Shown here piece after piece: positions 35,401 through 46,760 of a stretch of DNA of 64,000 nt. The DNA is taken from contig CP136891.1 in assembly GCA_034359265.1 (NCBI GenBank), positions 77,678,501-77,742,500 on the forward strand. The letters are read 5' to 3'. Positions within the stretch are counted from its first letter, which is position 1; the number at the start of each line of letters is the position of its first letter. Made by a program: the position numbers and the translations under genes. Source of the DNA: Canna indica (lineage: Eukaryota; Streptophyta; Magnoliopsida; Zingiberales; Cannaceae). Below the pieces are notes generated by a model that saw only the letters and a program-made list of their open reading frames with translations, was not told where the DNA came from and made no database searches.

Positions 35401-37600
35401 GGAGACCCCCTTTTCTATATTCTTGTTGCCTAGGTTCTCACTCAGCTTATAAATGATGTTGTTGCTCAAGGAAAATTCACTCCTTTTAAATTAAGATGAT
35501 TTTTTCATTTCTCATTTAATATTTATTGATAATATGATTCTAATTCTCAAAGCAAATAATAAAAGTCTTAAGTCAATGAAGAATATTTTTTCTCATTATG
35601 AAAAATTTACTAGTCAAAGGGTTAACTTTACTAAATATGAAATATATTTTTTTCTAATCACCTCTCTCATTCTACTAAGCATAATATTTGCAATTCCCTT
35701 GGTATGAAAATTGGTATATTCCTCTTTACATACCTAGGTGTTATGATTTCTCCTCGGAGACCTCCCCTTAAAACTCATGATTACATGCTTGCTCATTTGA
35801 TGTTAGGCTTAGTAATTGGAAATTCAACGTGCTTTCTCAGTCTGGTGAGTTAGTTATTATCAAGTATGTTTTGAACTCTATTCCTATTCATACTATATCA
35901 GTCACTTGGACAATGAGCTTTGTAATAAAATTGAGTCCAAGGTTAGGAATTTTCTTTGGAATGACTCTCCTGATAAGAAGGGGATGCATTTAATTAATTG
36001 GGGTACAGTTAACCTTCCTAAACTTATGGTGAACTTGGTATTCAAGTCTTGAATTAAAGAAATTTTTTCTTAAGGTGAGAAGAATTAATAATTAATTGAA
36101 TGATAAGCTTTCGTTTTGGGTCAATCTTGTTAAAGCTAAATATCCTCCTCTTAGTAGTTTCAATAATACGAGAGCCTATAAAGCTTCTGGAGCTTGGAAG
36201 CTTATGCTTAATGGATGCTTTTTCTAAGCTGCACTTTGGGTTCAGATCCTTTATTGGTTCAGGTAGTAGAACTTCCTTTTTTTTTTAATGACTCATGGAT
36301 TTTTTTACATGTCTTTAGCTATTAAGCATGTTTTCTTCAATATAAACTTGGTTAATGGTATTACTCATGTGCATAATTTATTGCAAGACCAAGAATGATA
36401 TTCTTTTATTGGTCTTACTATGTGTGGCAGGGCTCTTTAGGAGAAAATCACAAGCATTGAATTACCTATACAGCCTGATCATCCAGATAGGGTAAATTGG
36501 ATGCCTGATAGTAATACTATTGTCTCCTCTTCCTCTGCTTATAGATTTTTGAAATGTTCATATTTCAATTCTACTGGTAATAATCCTATTTGGAATTAGA
36601 TTTGGAAGTTGAAAACTTCCCCTAAGGTTTAACTTTTTATGTGGAAATTTGTTCACGAAAGGTTGTCTTTAAAGTCTTGATTGTTTTCATTGGGGATTTT
36701 CACTAATGTGACTTGTGTGTTCTATAATTCTGCCGTCGAAACTCTTTAGCATCTTTTCTTCAATTATGTTTTTGCTTTTGAAGTTTGGTTGGCCTTTGGG
36801 TTGTATTCTTAAATTAGAATTTACCTGTAGAAATAATTGGCATTCTGGTAACTGATTTTTGTTGAATCCAAGTTTGTCTTTAACCTTGGAACCCCAAAGC
36901 CATTGTTGCTAATGTCATTTGATTTATTTGATATTTTAGAAATTTTATTTTGCATGAGAAAAGTAATTAAGCCTACTATTCATAAGGTTGTGACTCGTAT
37001 TTTGTCTTTTTCAAGCCAATTTCCAAATACTTACACTTTTGATGGCTTTTTGTATTCGAATTCTAATGCTTGAGGTTGGTCCCCTTCTCCTGAACTTTGG
37101 CTCAAGTTTAACTGCGATGACTCCTTCCTTAATCAGGATGGAGGTGCTACTGTCATTTTGCATAATTCAAGAGGCGAGTGTATTTTTGCTTCCAATTATT
37201 TTTTTATTTCCAATTCTCCTATTTATTCAAAAGCTATGGCTATCTTTCATGTTCTTTTTTATGCTTATGGCAAGCACTTGAATAAATTCATTATTGAATC
37301 TGATTGCAAATAACTTATTGACTTTATTAATACTAATGTTCAACCTCCTTGGAGCTTGGGGTTCTCTCTTCCATGACATTAAAGCTGCTTGTGGAAATTT
37401 CTCTCATATTTCTTTTACTTATGTATCTAGGCATGCAAATAAATCTGCTCACTGGACAGCAAATACAGCCAGGAGTCGTAGGGAATCCAATCGTTGGATT
37501 TTCACTCGGCTTCCTGAGCTAAATGATTTATTGTATCATGACTCTTTTTCTACGGGCTAGAAGCCTAATATAATTTTTTCTTTTGTAAGAAAAAGAAAGT
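35401..37600 (+). pseudogene. LINE-E: RT C-terminus, zinc-binding region and RNase H, broken
   Basis: After GDPLFYILVA the catalytic YADD box reads IDNM (about 35528-35540), so the polymerase site is lost. Downstream are the thumb-like part (TYLGVMISPRRPPLKTHDY; WNDSPDKKGMHLINWG), the zf-RVT region (WKLKTSPKV..LFMWK; about 36600-36780) and an RNase H domain (FNCDDSFLNQDGG; IIESDCK; about 37090-37480). Stops and shifts are frequent. The terminal reading ends with RSRRESNRW-type residues and the 3' end has no clear poly-A. Confidence 0.8.
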
Positions 37601-38650
37601 ATTTGATATCCGTTAGATACCAATATACTCCAATTTTATCTAACCCAATATACCAATATCCGTTAGATACCAATATACCAAAAAAGAAAGTATTTATTGT
37701 ATCACGGATAGGATTGAGTTTTTCTCCGGTTATAACCCATTATATCCCAAATTTTTGAAACAAATCTATCTATCAATATGAAAGTAAAAAAATTAGGAAT
37801 TTTCTCATCTAAACTAAAAGTACATTTTTTATTTAAAAATTTAAATATATTTTAGTACCATAATGCATCATGCTATTATAATTACTTATATACCAAATGA
37901 GAGAATTTGATTTGAGAGCATAATCGATCATCACCTCATTTCAGCCTTAATTCTATGACCACTTGCTAGCTCTTCTTTTTCTCCTACCTCTCAGATACAC
38001 GAAGCAAGACAACGACACAATTGCTTGCCATCATAGAGTCAACTCTTTGCTTTTTTTAAAAAAAAAGTAAATGAAATTAAGTTGCATCGATCGATGACAT
38101 ATAGCTTGATAAAAAGATATACCTAAAAAATTAATTATAATCATAATGTTTTCAGAACCGGGCCAATGTATAGATTATTATGGAACGCTAAATTTCTTGC
38201 TCATTGAATCAATGGATCAATTATTATTATTTATAATATTTTGAAATTATTATATGTATTGTTACTTATAGATATTAAATATGTAGAGATGCTATTTAAC
38301 CATAAAGAAGGACATTCAAAATTCCTCTAAATATACGTACTTGTTCCAGCCTTCTCAAGAAACCAAGAGTTGCCGTGTGTTCGATTGCGTATTATGGTAT
38401 TATGGTATTATGTCAACCAACTTTAAATATACAGTTATTAATTAAAAGTCAACAAACTTTAAATATAGTGGTATTATCTTTATATATATATGTCACTAGC
38501 CGATATTGATTTCTGCTACAATATTCGCATCCGATGTAACAGCTCAACTTATAGTTAATAAGTTAATTAATTACCCCCAAGATTAATCAATTCATTAAGC
38601 AGCTGTTTACCAGACTAATTCGGCTTTTATTTAATTTATTGGAATTGATC
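37601..38650. other. Spacer after LINE-E
   Basis: The phrase TATCCGTTAGATACCAATAT occurs twice near 37607 and 37659. No gene recognised. Confidence 0.4.
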
Positions 38651-38659
38651 ATAAGTATC

Positions 38660-38780
38660 TATAAAAAGAGAATAGTCTGCATAATAATTGTGCAGAGTAT
38701 GTAGTGCCTCCAAAGGAGCTAGGAAGAAGGAAGAAAGCCAAGATGGAACAGAGTTAATTAAGTTTGATATATAGACCAAG
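38660..38780 (+). promoter_or_regulatory. Candidate promoter and orphan first exon
   Basis: A TATAAAAA box at 38660-38667 is followed about 30 bases later by a purine-rich leader (AGGAAGAAGGAAGAAAGCC) with an ATG GAA CAG AGT TAA minimal frame at 38743, then a consensus donor CAAG/GTAAGAAG after 38780. It resembles the non-coding first exon of a plus-strand gene. No downstream exon was identified before the LINE-C block, so its gene is unknown. Confidence 0.35.
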
Positions 38781-38911
38781 GTAAGAAGATTATTATCTGA
38801 TTAATCTTCCTTTTGTTCATTACTACGATTTAGCTTCTCTAGCTATAAGGTTTGGTTTACTGAATTGCCTTATTCTTATTTTGAGTATACTATACAGATA
38901 TGAAACCAAAA

Positions 38912-39145
38912 TTCAATAGGTTACATGGTTACTACATCAGAATCCAATCGTCCAATTACAACTTGGTCGTTAGACGTACATTTAGATATGTTGCCTAAGG
39001 TTATGGGTTTGGTCCTCAGTTGTAACAAAGTTCAATAGATTACATGGTTACTACATCATAATCCAACCGTCCAATTACAACTTGGTGGTTAGATATTTAG
39101 ATATGTTGCCTAAGGTTATGGATTTGGTCCTTAGTTGTAACATAT
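38912..39145. repeat. 119-bp tandem duplication, two copies
   Basis: TTCAATAGGTTACATGGTTA at 38912 recurs at 39031 as TTCAATAGATTACATGG, followed in both copies by CCAATTACAACTTGG and TAGATATGTTGCCTAAGG. The copies differ by a few bases and a short gap. Non-coding. Confidence 0.88.
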
Positions 39146-39539
39146 TGTACATTTATTGCTTTGTTTCATAAGAGTATTAAAAATTGAGATAATTATTAAA
39201 TATGGTTTTACATATATGATTGGAACTTCCAATTATATTTATTTGTGGCCTAAACCTTTCAATTGATATCAATTGTGATAGAACTTTTCAATTGATATCG
39301 ATCACTTCTGGCCTCAAGATGATCACGAGAAATTAAACTTTTATTAATAAGAGTATCCTACGTGATCTCAAGATGATATGACAAAGTTAAATATTTTAAT
39401 CTTTTTTGGATTGCCACATCACCAACTTAATTGGAACAAATTTATAACTTTGTATATACATACAATTTAGATCAATAAAAAGATTTGTCACACATAAGTG
39501 TTGGCTAATTTTAGTTAATAACCCTAATGACACGTTTGT

Positions 39540-40050
39540 TTAACGAAATATGATGGATAGGGTTTATCAAATTCTATCCGTCGTTTGCTATGAGCTTCAG
39601 ATATTATTTAAGTTGGATATGATCGGATTCAAATTCGATTCTAGTGGGATATAGATATCCTCCTGGATCCAAGGATCCAAATCCTTAGATTTTTTTTTCT
39701 TTTCTTATCATTTAAGTTGGATATTTGCGATAAGTCAATTTTAATTCAAATTCTAGAAATATTTTATCTATTATTATTATTATTATGGTAAAATAATTAT
39801 TTAAATTTAATTTCATAATTTTTAGATAAAAAATTGGTAAAATCAATTTAAGTATTAAATTATTCATACCTGACTCCTTTATCCAGAGCCAACACAAACA
39901 TATGATTTCAAAATCCTATTTTTATGATCTTCTTATCCGAGATTTCAACAAACGTCATATAGGATATAGGTTTATCCCACAAGATTCTTATCTTGATTAA
40001 TTCCAACTAAATTTCTATCCGACTGAAATCCTATCATGCGAAACAAACAC
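39540..40050. mobile_element. MITE, 511 bp, with 9-bp duplication
   Basis: ACCCTAATG is duplicated at 39531-39539 and 40051-40059. Ends ACACGTTTGTTTAACG and CGAAACAAACAC are imperfect inverted repeats; GGATAGG/CCTATC-type blocks repeat inside. The duplication length leaves hAT or Mutator origin open. Confidence 0.8.
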
Positions 40051-40059
40051 ACCCTAATG

Positions 40060-40152
40060 GTATATTTGCTTCATTGGATAGAATATGATTGGATAATGAA
40101 TGAAAGATGATTAGATATGAATTTTTTAAATCCGGTGTACATCAAATATATA
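40060..40152. repeat. Left half of a second MITE, split by LINE-C
   Basis: TTGCTTCATTGGATAGAATA with GATTGGATAATG resembles the inverse of 47265-47335 (TCCATTATCCTATAAAACAA). The two halves lie on either side of LINE-C, so LINE-C seems to have inserted into this element. It resembles the 39540-40050 MITE in terminus. Its duplication was not found. Confidence 0.4.
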
Positions 40153-40276
40153 TTTTTTTAATACTAAAAGAGGGCTTAGCCCTTCAATTACATTAAGGAA
40201 TAATATGACCAGGTCATCTACAAAAATAATGTCCAAGGCAGAAGGAAACTGTGATTTCCAAACAGTGGAAATCTCA

Positions 40277-40762
40277 TTATTTATAGGTAGCAGTCCAAGA
40301 GGCCGCTTTATTACAAACAGAATTAAGTATACATATTTCAAAGGATGAAAATTGAGCAATTAAACCGCGAGCCCTCTGAATTAAGTGTAGTAGCCACCAT
40401 GGGGGACTTTGAGAGCCTTGTAGATACTGCATGAGTTTGTAGGAGTGCATATTAACATCGACTGAAGTGAACCCCAGGTTCAACAAAATTTGGAGTCATT
40501 TTTTAATGGCAACAAGCTCTGCTTGATTGGAAGTAGAATCCAACATATAATCTGCTTCAGCATGAATACATGGACCCTCACTATTTTTGATTACCAGTCC
40601 TGAACCCATCTTCATACCATTGGAGTAAGTTGAAACATTGAGCTTTACTATGTTTGGAGTAGGTGAGATCCTATGAGTTAGATTTGAATTATTTTCGGTG
40701 TTACCTTTAGGTACTTGATGATTTGTATTGTAGTTAGTTATGAAAGCTAAAATGCGGATCAC
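40277..40762 (-). pseudogene. LINE-C RNase H domain
   Basis: Two overlapping frames give VSTYSNGMKMGSGLVIKNSEG, AEADYMLDSTSNQAELVAIKK and, after a shift near 40490, LGFTSVDVNMHSYKLMQYL and ICILNSVCNKAASWTA, the order of plant RVT_3 RNase H. The usual first aspartate (NVDGS) reads NVSTYS, so the domain is probably inactive. Upstream at 40775-41090 lies the zf-RVT zinc-binding region (LCVLCKVELETSQHLFLHC). Confidence 0.8.
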
Positions 40763-42150
40763 AAGAGTAGAGGGGTGAAGCTATCTATCAAGGTGCACTA
40801 GTTCATTTCTAGCGCGCCAGGTGAACCATAATGCTACTGCTATGTGAATGGCATACTTCCTAAGGGGAGATTTGGGTAAAAGCCATGTACCAAAAAGCCA
40901 ATTATCTCTGTTAGAGAGATTGACTGCCAGTTTAGAAGAGAGAAGTGTCCAAACAGTGGAAGTGTGAGAGTGCAATGGAGGAAGAGATGTTGTGAAGTCT
41001 CAAGTTCAACTTTGCAAAGAACACAAAGATTGGTAGTAGAGATGCCAGTGTTGTTAAGTCTTTCATTGGTAGGCAATTGATTATGGAAGAATTTTCAAAG
41101 GAAATTTTTTATTTTGGGAGGAATGAAAAGAGACCACATAGAATGTCATTTACTAGAGACAGTAGCATTCTTTGGTGATCGGCTTCTAAGAAATTTGTAG
41201 GCAGAACTTGAGGTAACTAACCCCTTACTCTCATTGATCCATATCCAAGTATCATCACTAGGTGTGACTGGTAATTCCATTCTAACAACTGAATCCCACA
41301 AGTCCTGACCAAAATAGGTTAGTCCAATATTCTCTTTCCAATTGTTATCCTGGATGAAATCAGAAACCATCATTTCAGAATGCACCATATCAACATTAAT
41401 ATAAGTAGGTTTAAGGCCAAGAGGCAAATTATCAATCCATGTGTCATATAACACTGAGGTAGTGCGTCATGATTTGATAAGCTTTTTGAAGTTGAGGTAT
41501 AGCTCACCAAATGATTTAATGAAGAGTCTCCATGCCCAAGAGCAATTCTTGGGAGTTTCCTTATTAAATGGGGTCACAAGAGGGTATTTTGCTTGCATAA
41601 GTTGGACCCAGAGGGAGGGAGAATTGTTTAGGTAGTCAAGGACCCTCTTACTATGAAGAGCAAGACATTTAGGTTATAGATCATGGATGCCAAGGCCCCC
41701 CTCTCTTTTGGGAAGAGTAACAGTATCCCAAGAAATCAAAGCAAGGGGTTTATCTTGGTATGGTTTGTGTTGCTAAAGGAATTTCCTAATGGACTTGGTA
41801 ATTTTGGATAAGCACTTCTTGGAAATTCAAGAGACTGCAAGAGAGTGAAGGGGAACAGTGTTTAGGATAAAATTTACTAGAACCAGTCTCCCTGCCTGAG
41901 AGAAGAATCTGGTTTTCAATTTGCTAATTTGTTTTGGATATCTTGAATTAAAAATTCATAGGCATTGGGAGGATGTTGCCTAGGGTTGATCATAGTGCCA
42001 AGGTACCTGAAAGGGTATGTACTCTTTCTCATTCTCAGAAATTGGGTGATGTAAGTGATAGTGTCTGGATGAGTATGCTTGGGGAAATATATTTCAGATT
42101 TTGTAGTATTGATGAATTGACCAGTAAGAGTTGCATACTAGTCCTGCATA

Positions 42151-42990
42151 CTAGTCAAGAATGTTTTTTAGTTTAATCATACTTTTTGGATTGGCTTTGA
42201 TAGTGATCAGCAGGTCATCAGCAAACATCAATTGACTGATTTTGAATTTTCCTTTGATGTTTGGCGGAGAGAGCTGATTCAGACTGACAGCCTTATTTAT
42301 AAGGTTGGATAAAGTTTGTGCCACCAGGATATACAAGAAATGGGAGAGAGGATCTCCCTGTCTAACACCCTTGTTAGATTGAAAAAATTGAGAAGTGGTT
42401 CCATTAATATTGCAGACAAAGGTTGGATTGGAGATACAAGCATGTATCCAATCAATGAATTTGGGTGGGAAGTTGCAAAGATTGAGGACTTTGATGATTG
42501 CTTCTCTAGATATATTGTCAAATGCTTTAGCAACATCAAGCTTTAAAACTATATATGGGTATTTACCTTTGGTTAGAAAGATGAAGTGAACAATCTCATG
42601 AGTGATGAGAATGTTGTCATGAATATTCATGCATTTGATAAAGGCAGATTGATCAGTGGAAATGAGATGGGCGAGAAAAAGTTTTAGCCTATTAGCAATG
42701 AGTTCACTAAGGATTCGATAAGATAAATTACAGAGAGCAATAGGCCTGAATTCATTTATTTTAGTGGGTTTTTTTTTTGGGTATGAAAGTGAGTAGAGTT
42801 CTATTCCAGTCAGGGGGGAGACTGGCAGATTGGTGGAATTCCTTACAATAGTGGTAGTAAGAGTCTCCAACAATGTGCCAATATTTTTTAAAAAATTCAA
42901 TTGTGAAACCATCATATCCTGGACTTTTTCCATTGGAAAAAGTCTTAATAACCTCCCATATTTCTGTTTTAGAAAAGGGAGAGGTTAGGA
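42151..42990 (-). pseudogene. LINE-C reverse transcriptase core
   Basis: Motifs in order on the minus strand: PKKKPTKINEFRPIALCNLSY, DQSAFIKCMNIHDNILITHE, VLKLDVAKAFDNISREAI, GVRQGDPLSHFLYILVAQ and LMFADDLLITIKANPKS with the FADD catalytic box intact. A frameshift near 42932 and another in the poly-A run at PKKK shift the amino-terminal fingers out of frame; read across, they give NGKSPGYDGF and EFFKKYW. A stop follows at 42151. Confidence 0.9.
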
Positions 42991-43008
42991 AGTCATGACT
43001 GTAGGAGA

Positions 43009-44285
43009 AATGACGACACTAGAGGGGGGATAAATAGTGTGTTAACTAAATTAATTAGCCTAAATTCTAATTTTAATCGTTTCTCAAATCGTTTAGGTGA
43101 ATTGCAATTTTACGATTGGATGCATAAGCAAGATAAAATAATTTGACACAAACACAAATAGAGTATCAATGCAAACACATAAGTTTATAGTGTTTCGGTC
43201 CCAATGCCTACTCTACTACCTAAGCACCCCGCTTAGGATTTTCAAACTAGGTTTACTAGATTAATTCTCATTTCCCTTACACAGAGGACTTTGACTCGAA
43301 GAGTCTCACTCTCGACCTAAGGCACTTCCACGCCCGAAAGTCTCTACCTTCTTACCGAGAGCACTCTTCCACCTCAACCCTAAGGGACAACTCGACTAAT
43401 CATAGTAATCTACGTTTACACAAGTGACTTTACTCCTTCTACACTGAGGATACCACTCACACAACAAGACCTAACAACTCAGGTCTTCACAAGTTCAAGT
43501 CCAAGAAAAAATAGGTTCAAATAACAGGTAAAAATTACAACAAAAAGTGCTTAGAAATGAAACCAAGAATTAGCGCTCTTTTCTAAGCCTTGGAACCTCC
43601 AACTCTCTAGAAGATAGATCTCGAATCAATTCCCGAATTGAGCCCATAGTGTGCGCTTGAAGAAGATGTTCGCGGAAAAAACTAAGCGCAAGCAGTTGAT
43701 CTTTTGGAAGGCTTAAAACTCTCTTTTAATTGCTCAATAAAATTTGTAGAAGTTAAGGAAGTAGAATAAAAGAAGTTAGATGAGGTATATTTATACCCTC
43801 ACGAAGAAATGACCGCTCAACGGATAGAAAACTATATGTTGCAGTCGCTCGGTCGATTGGCCGGTCGACCGACCAATCGACCACTCGAATGATCGCTGCC
43901 TTTCTCTTTGTGTGCGGTCGACCAACGAGTCGACTGCCAGACGCAAAACCTGCGATCCTCAATTCGGTTGACCCATCGATCGACCGACGCAGGTTTGCGG
44001 CTTCAGTGAACGCAGTCCAGTCGACCGATCGGCCGACCGACAAAGCTACTGCCATTTTTTGGCCTTAGTCGGTTGATCGCCTGGTCGACCAAAGTAGCTA
44101 CTGCTGCTTTTAGGCATCCTTCGGTCGACCGAGATGGCTTCTGCCATTTTCCTAACTCGATTTATCGATTTCTCTGATTTATTCGATCGAGGACATCGAA
44201 CGCTACTCGATATGGAACTTGAAAGATTTCTCAACGAAATATTAGTTCCATGTTTGTTATTATCAAAACCGAGATTAAGACCAAG
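43009..44285. mobile_element. Unclassified repeat inserted in LINE-C
   Basis: LINE-C coding sequence is interrupted between LALDFQPW (right of 44285) and SHDFLTSPF (left of about 43005). The insert opens GACACTAGAGGGGGGATAAA and ends TTATTATCAAAACCGAGA. It contains CACTC/GACTCGAAGAGTCTC-type phrases at 43270-43420 and a series of CGGTCGACC-type dyads at 43850-44125. No protein, LTR pair or target duplication recognised; terminal phrases are familiar from dispersed plant repeats, but I cannot assign a class. Confidence 0.6.
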
Positions 44286-44844
44286 GTTGAAAATCTAAAG
44301 CCAACATAGATTGATCTATAGTATTAAGATCAGGCCAAGAGGAATGAGTGGTGGGACAGAGACTAGATGACCATAGTTGAGAATAGTGATTGACAAATGC
44401 TTGAGAAATGTCTTTATCATTGGTGAGAAAAGTTTGTTCATCCAGTTGAATGAGCTTAATGTGGTTATTGTGCCTTCGGTTCATAACTGTATGATGGAAG
44501 TAGACAGTATTAGAATGACCCTCGTGAATCCATTGGATTTTTGATTTAGACAACCATTTGATTTTTATTTGCCGAAGGAGAGCAGTTGATTTATTATGTA
44601 AATCTCTAAGGTTGAGTTGCTAGTTCTCAGAGAGGCCAAGAGTGGCTTCAAGGGATTCCAAACACTTAATTTCATTATTAGTGGATTGAAGAAGGTCTTC
44701 AAGCTTACCAAGAGTGAATTTATTCCAGTGTCCTAAAGCTTTTCTAGTGAGAATTAAATTCCTAGAGAAGGTTTGGAAAGGGTAGGAAGGAGGGGAGTTA
44801 TTCCAAGCAGATTGAATAACCTTATCAGCCTCATTGTATTCTGT

Positions 44845-45594
44845 CTAGAAAGCCTGAAATCTAAAGAGATTTGGCTTAGGTTTGGTAGAGGGAACAAGAG
44901 CAACAGATAGAGGACAATGATCCGAGACATTTATATTGAGATGAGTAATGATAGCATTTTTGTAGAAATGTAACCAGGAGTTATTAGCAAAGGCTCTATC
45001 TAAACGAACTAAAATACGACGAGAAAATATTTTATTGTTACTCCAAGTGAATTTTGGGCCAACAAAGCCCAAATCAGTTAAACCAGAAGCAATAATAAAA
45101 TCATGGAAGACATTAATAACATTTGTATATTTAAAGGGGAGACCACCACATTTATCAGAGGGCTCAAGAATGCAGTTAAAATCACCAATTAACATCCATG
45201 GGTAGCTATTTAAATCAATGTTTTTCAAAGTAGACCAGAGATTATTATGAATAGCAGGATTAGTAGAAGCATATATGTTGGAAATGATAAAGGGAGGGAG
45301 GGTATCTATATGAATTAAAGCATGAATGTACTGATTATGGATAGATAGCACTTGAGTTTTAACCCGAGTTGTATCCCAAGCCATTAGAAGTCCCCCTGAA
45401 GCGCTAATTGAGGATACAACTGAGCCTTTCCAAGAGTAGCCCATATTGGGGACAAATTTTAGGGCTTCGGCTTCTGAGAGGTGAGTTTCCTGCAAAAGGA
45501 GTAGAGGGAAACCCAAAGTATGTTTATAGTGAAAAAGTAAATCTTGGACTGGCCTACGGCCAAGCCCTCTACAATTCCAATTAAAGACTATCAT
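44845..45594 (-). CDS. LINE-C AP-type endonuclease (N-terminus of ORF2)
   Basis: An open 249-residue frame carries the full exonuclease-endonuclease-phosphatase signature: VFNWNCRGLG (Asn), LLQETHLSEAE (Glu), SGGLLMAWD, ISNIYAS, LIGDFNCIL (Asp, Asn), FTWSNNK, RLDRAFAN and SDHCPLSV (Asp-His). This enzyme nicks target DNA for target-primed reverse transcription. A stop at 44845 separates it from the rest of ORF2 (weak continuation to 44285 with WIHEGHSNTVYFHH). The intact frame shows that LINE-C is fairly young, though ORF2 as a whole is dead. Confidence 0.92.
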   Translation of the reverse strand: MIVFNWNCRGLGRRPVQDLLFHYKHTLGFPLLLLQETHLSEAEALKFVPNMGYSWKGSVVSSISASGGLLMAWDTTRVKTQVLSIHNQYIHALIHIDTLPPFIISNIYASTNPAIHNNLWSTLKNIDLNSYPWMLIGDFNCILEPSDKCGGLPFKYTNVINVFHDFIIASGLTDLGFVGPKFTWSNNKIFSRRILVRLDRAFANNSWLHFYKNAIITHLNINVSDHCPLSVALVPSTKPKPNLFRFQAF

Positions 45595-45934
45595 TTAACA
45601 AGTATAGAGGTACTGCCCTGAACTTTGGAGGCCTCTGAAACAGACACAGTTTGAGGCTCTATGAGTTGAGCTGATGGTCTCGGCTTCTTCAAGGAAGAGG
45701 GTTTGTCGACACTCTGATGGGGAGAGATTTCCTTTGGATGCTTAGGTATTTTCTTGAGCTTGGCATTCTGCTTAGCAGCAGGTTTAGAAGGAGGAAGTTG
45801 AGGAGCAGCTGTGGTTGAAGTTTGGAAGACCATTTCAAGGTCTTTCGCCATTTCCACGAAGGAAGAGGGGGGCTGGGAAAATTTAGGGTTTCCTTGAGGA
45901 GTCGGGAGGGAGGTAGAGAGAGAACAAGAATGAC

Positions 45935-46760
45935 TTATCTCACGCACTGGGACGGATATAAGGTTGTCACAAATGGGTTTAAGTGAATCGGATAACGGGT
46001 CGGGTTAACATCCGATTCCTTAATCGCACTTTGGGTTTCCACCGAACCCGTGGCATCCTTGCTTGTGTCCATGAGGTCAGCCCTCGCTGTGCCCACATCA
46101 TCGTCTCCCCTAATAGGCAGACGCTTCGGTAGAGGCACTCGTCGGCGTTGCCGCCGATTTTCGACTAGTACCCATGGACCACAAACCGGTTCCAATGGAT
46201 TTGGTGGCGAAACCCAATCAGTGGGATTAGGGGGATTCTTAGGAGAAGTGGTGGCAGAGGATGATGCAGGGAGGGGGTGGGTTGATAATGTAGTATTTGC
46301 AGATGGTGATTTAGGGCAATTCGACATAAAATGGCCGATTAGACCACAACTGAAACACAACGAGGGAAGATTCTCATAGGTGATCGGTTGAAAAAACTCG
46401 AAATTGGGGACCTCAATAAAAATACCTTGGCGAATCGGTTTCATAAGATCGATTTCAATGCAAATACGAATGTATTTACCACGTTCTAACTCATGGTATC
46501 GAGAATCAATCTTGAGAAGCCGACCAATACCATAAGCAATACGAGAAATGCATTCATCATTCTAGAACTCCACACCGGAGCTGTTGAAATGGTTTCAAAA
46601 AAGGGACAAAAACATGGGCACCATGGCATGAGTCGGATGATGTCTCCCCTCAACTGCCATGGTCCTCCAATTAAGATTTTGTTCACAGAATCCATCGTAT
46701 CAAATCGAAAGACAAAGAAATCATCTTCAATATCATAAATAGATTCAAAACCAGACGATT
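45935..46760 (-). pseudogene. LINE-C ORF1 (DUF4283-type gag with zinc knuckle)
   Basis: Read on the minus strand: the DUF4283-like nucleic-acid-binding domain (SVNKILIGGPWQLRGD; LMPWCPC; TAPVWS) at about 46486-46700, then after a shift the IGRLLKIDSRYHELERGKY block, then LCFSCGLIGHFMSNC, a CCHC knuckle at about 46320-46365. A proline/serine-rich tail follows and continues with lysine/proline-rich residues to about 45600. Two shifts and a stop break the frame. Confidence 0.85.

Larger units (their letters stand above)
23840..37600 (+). mobile_element. LINE-E (L1 type), split by the CACTA element
   Basis: Left part about 23840-23914, right part 35401-37600. The reverse-transcriptase motif GIRQGDPL is cut precisely at the CACTA site: ATT AGG CAG GGA (23903-23914) continues as GAC CCC CTT at 35404. 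The left part is short, so the LINE was 5' truncated or the upstream portion is too decayed to recognise. The 3' end is near 37600. It belongs to the plant LINE group carrying a C-terminal RNase H, like LINE-C. Confidence 0.75.

Noticed and set aside
46050..46379. Plus-strand open frame of 109 residues
   Set aside because: It is the antisense of LINE-C ORF1, whose zinc knuckle is clear on the minus strand.
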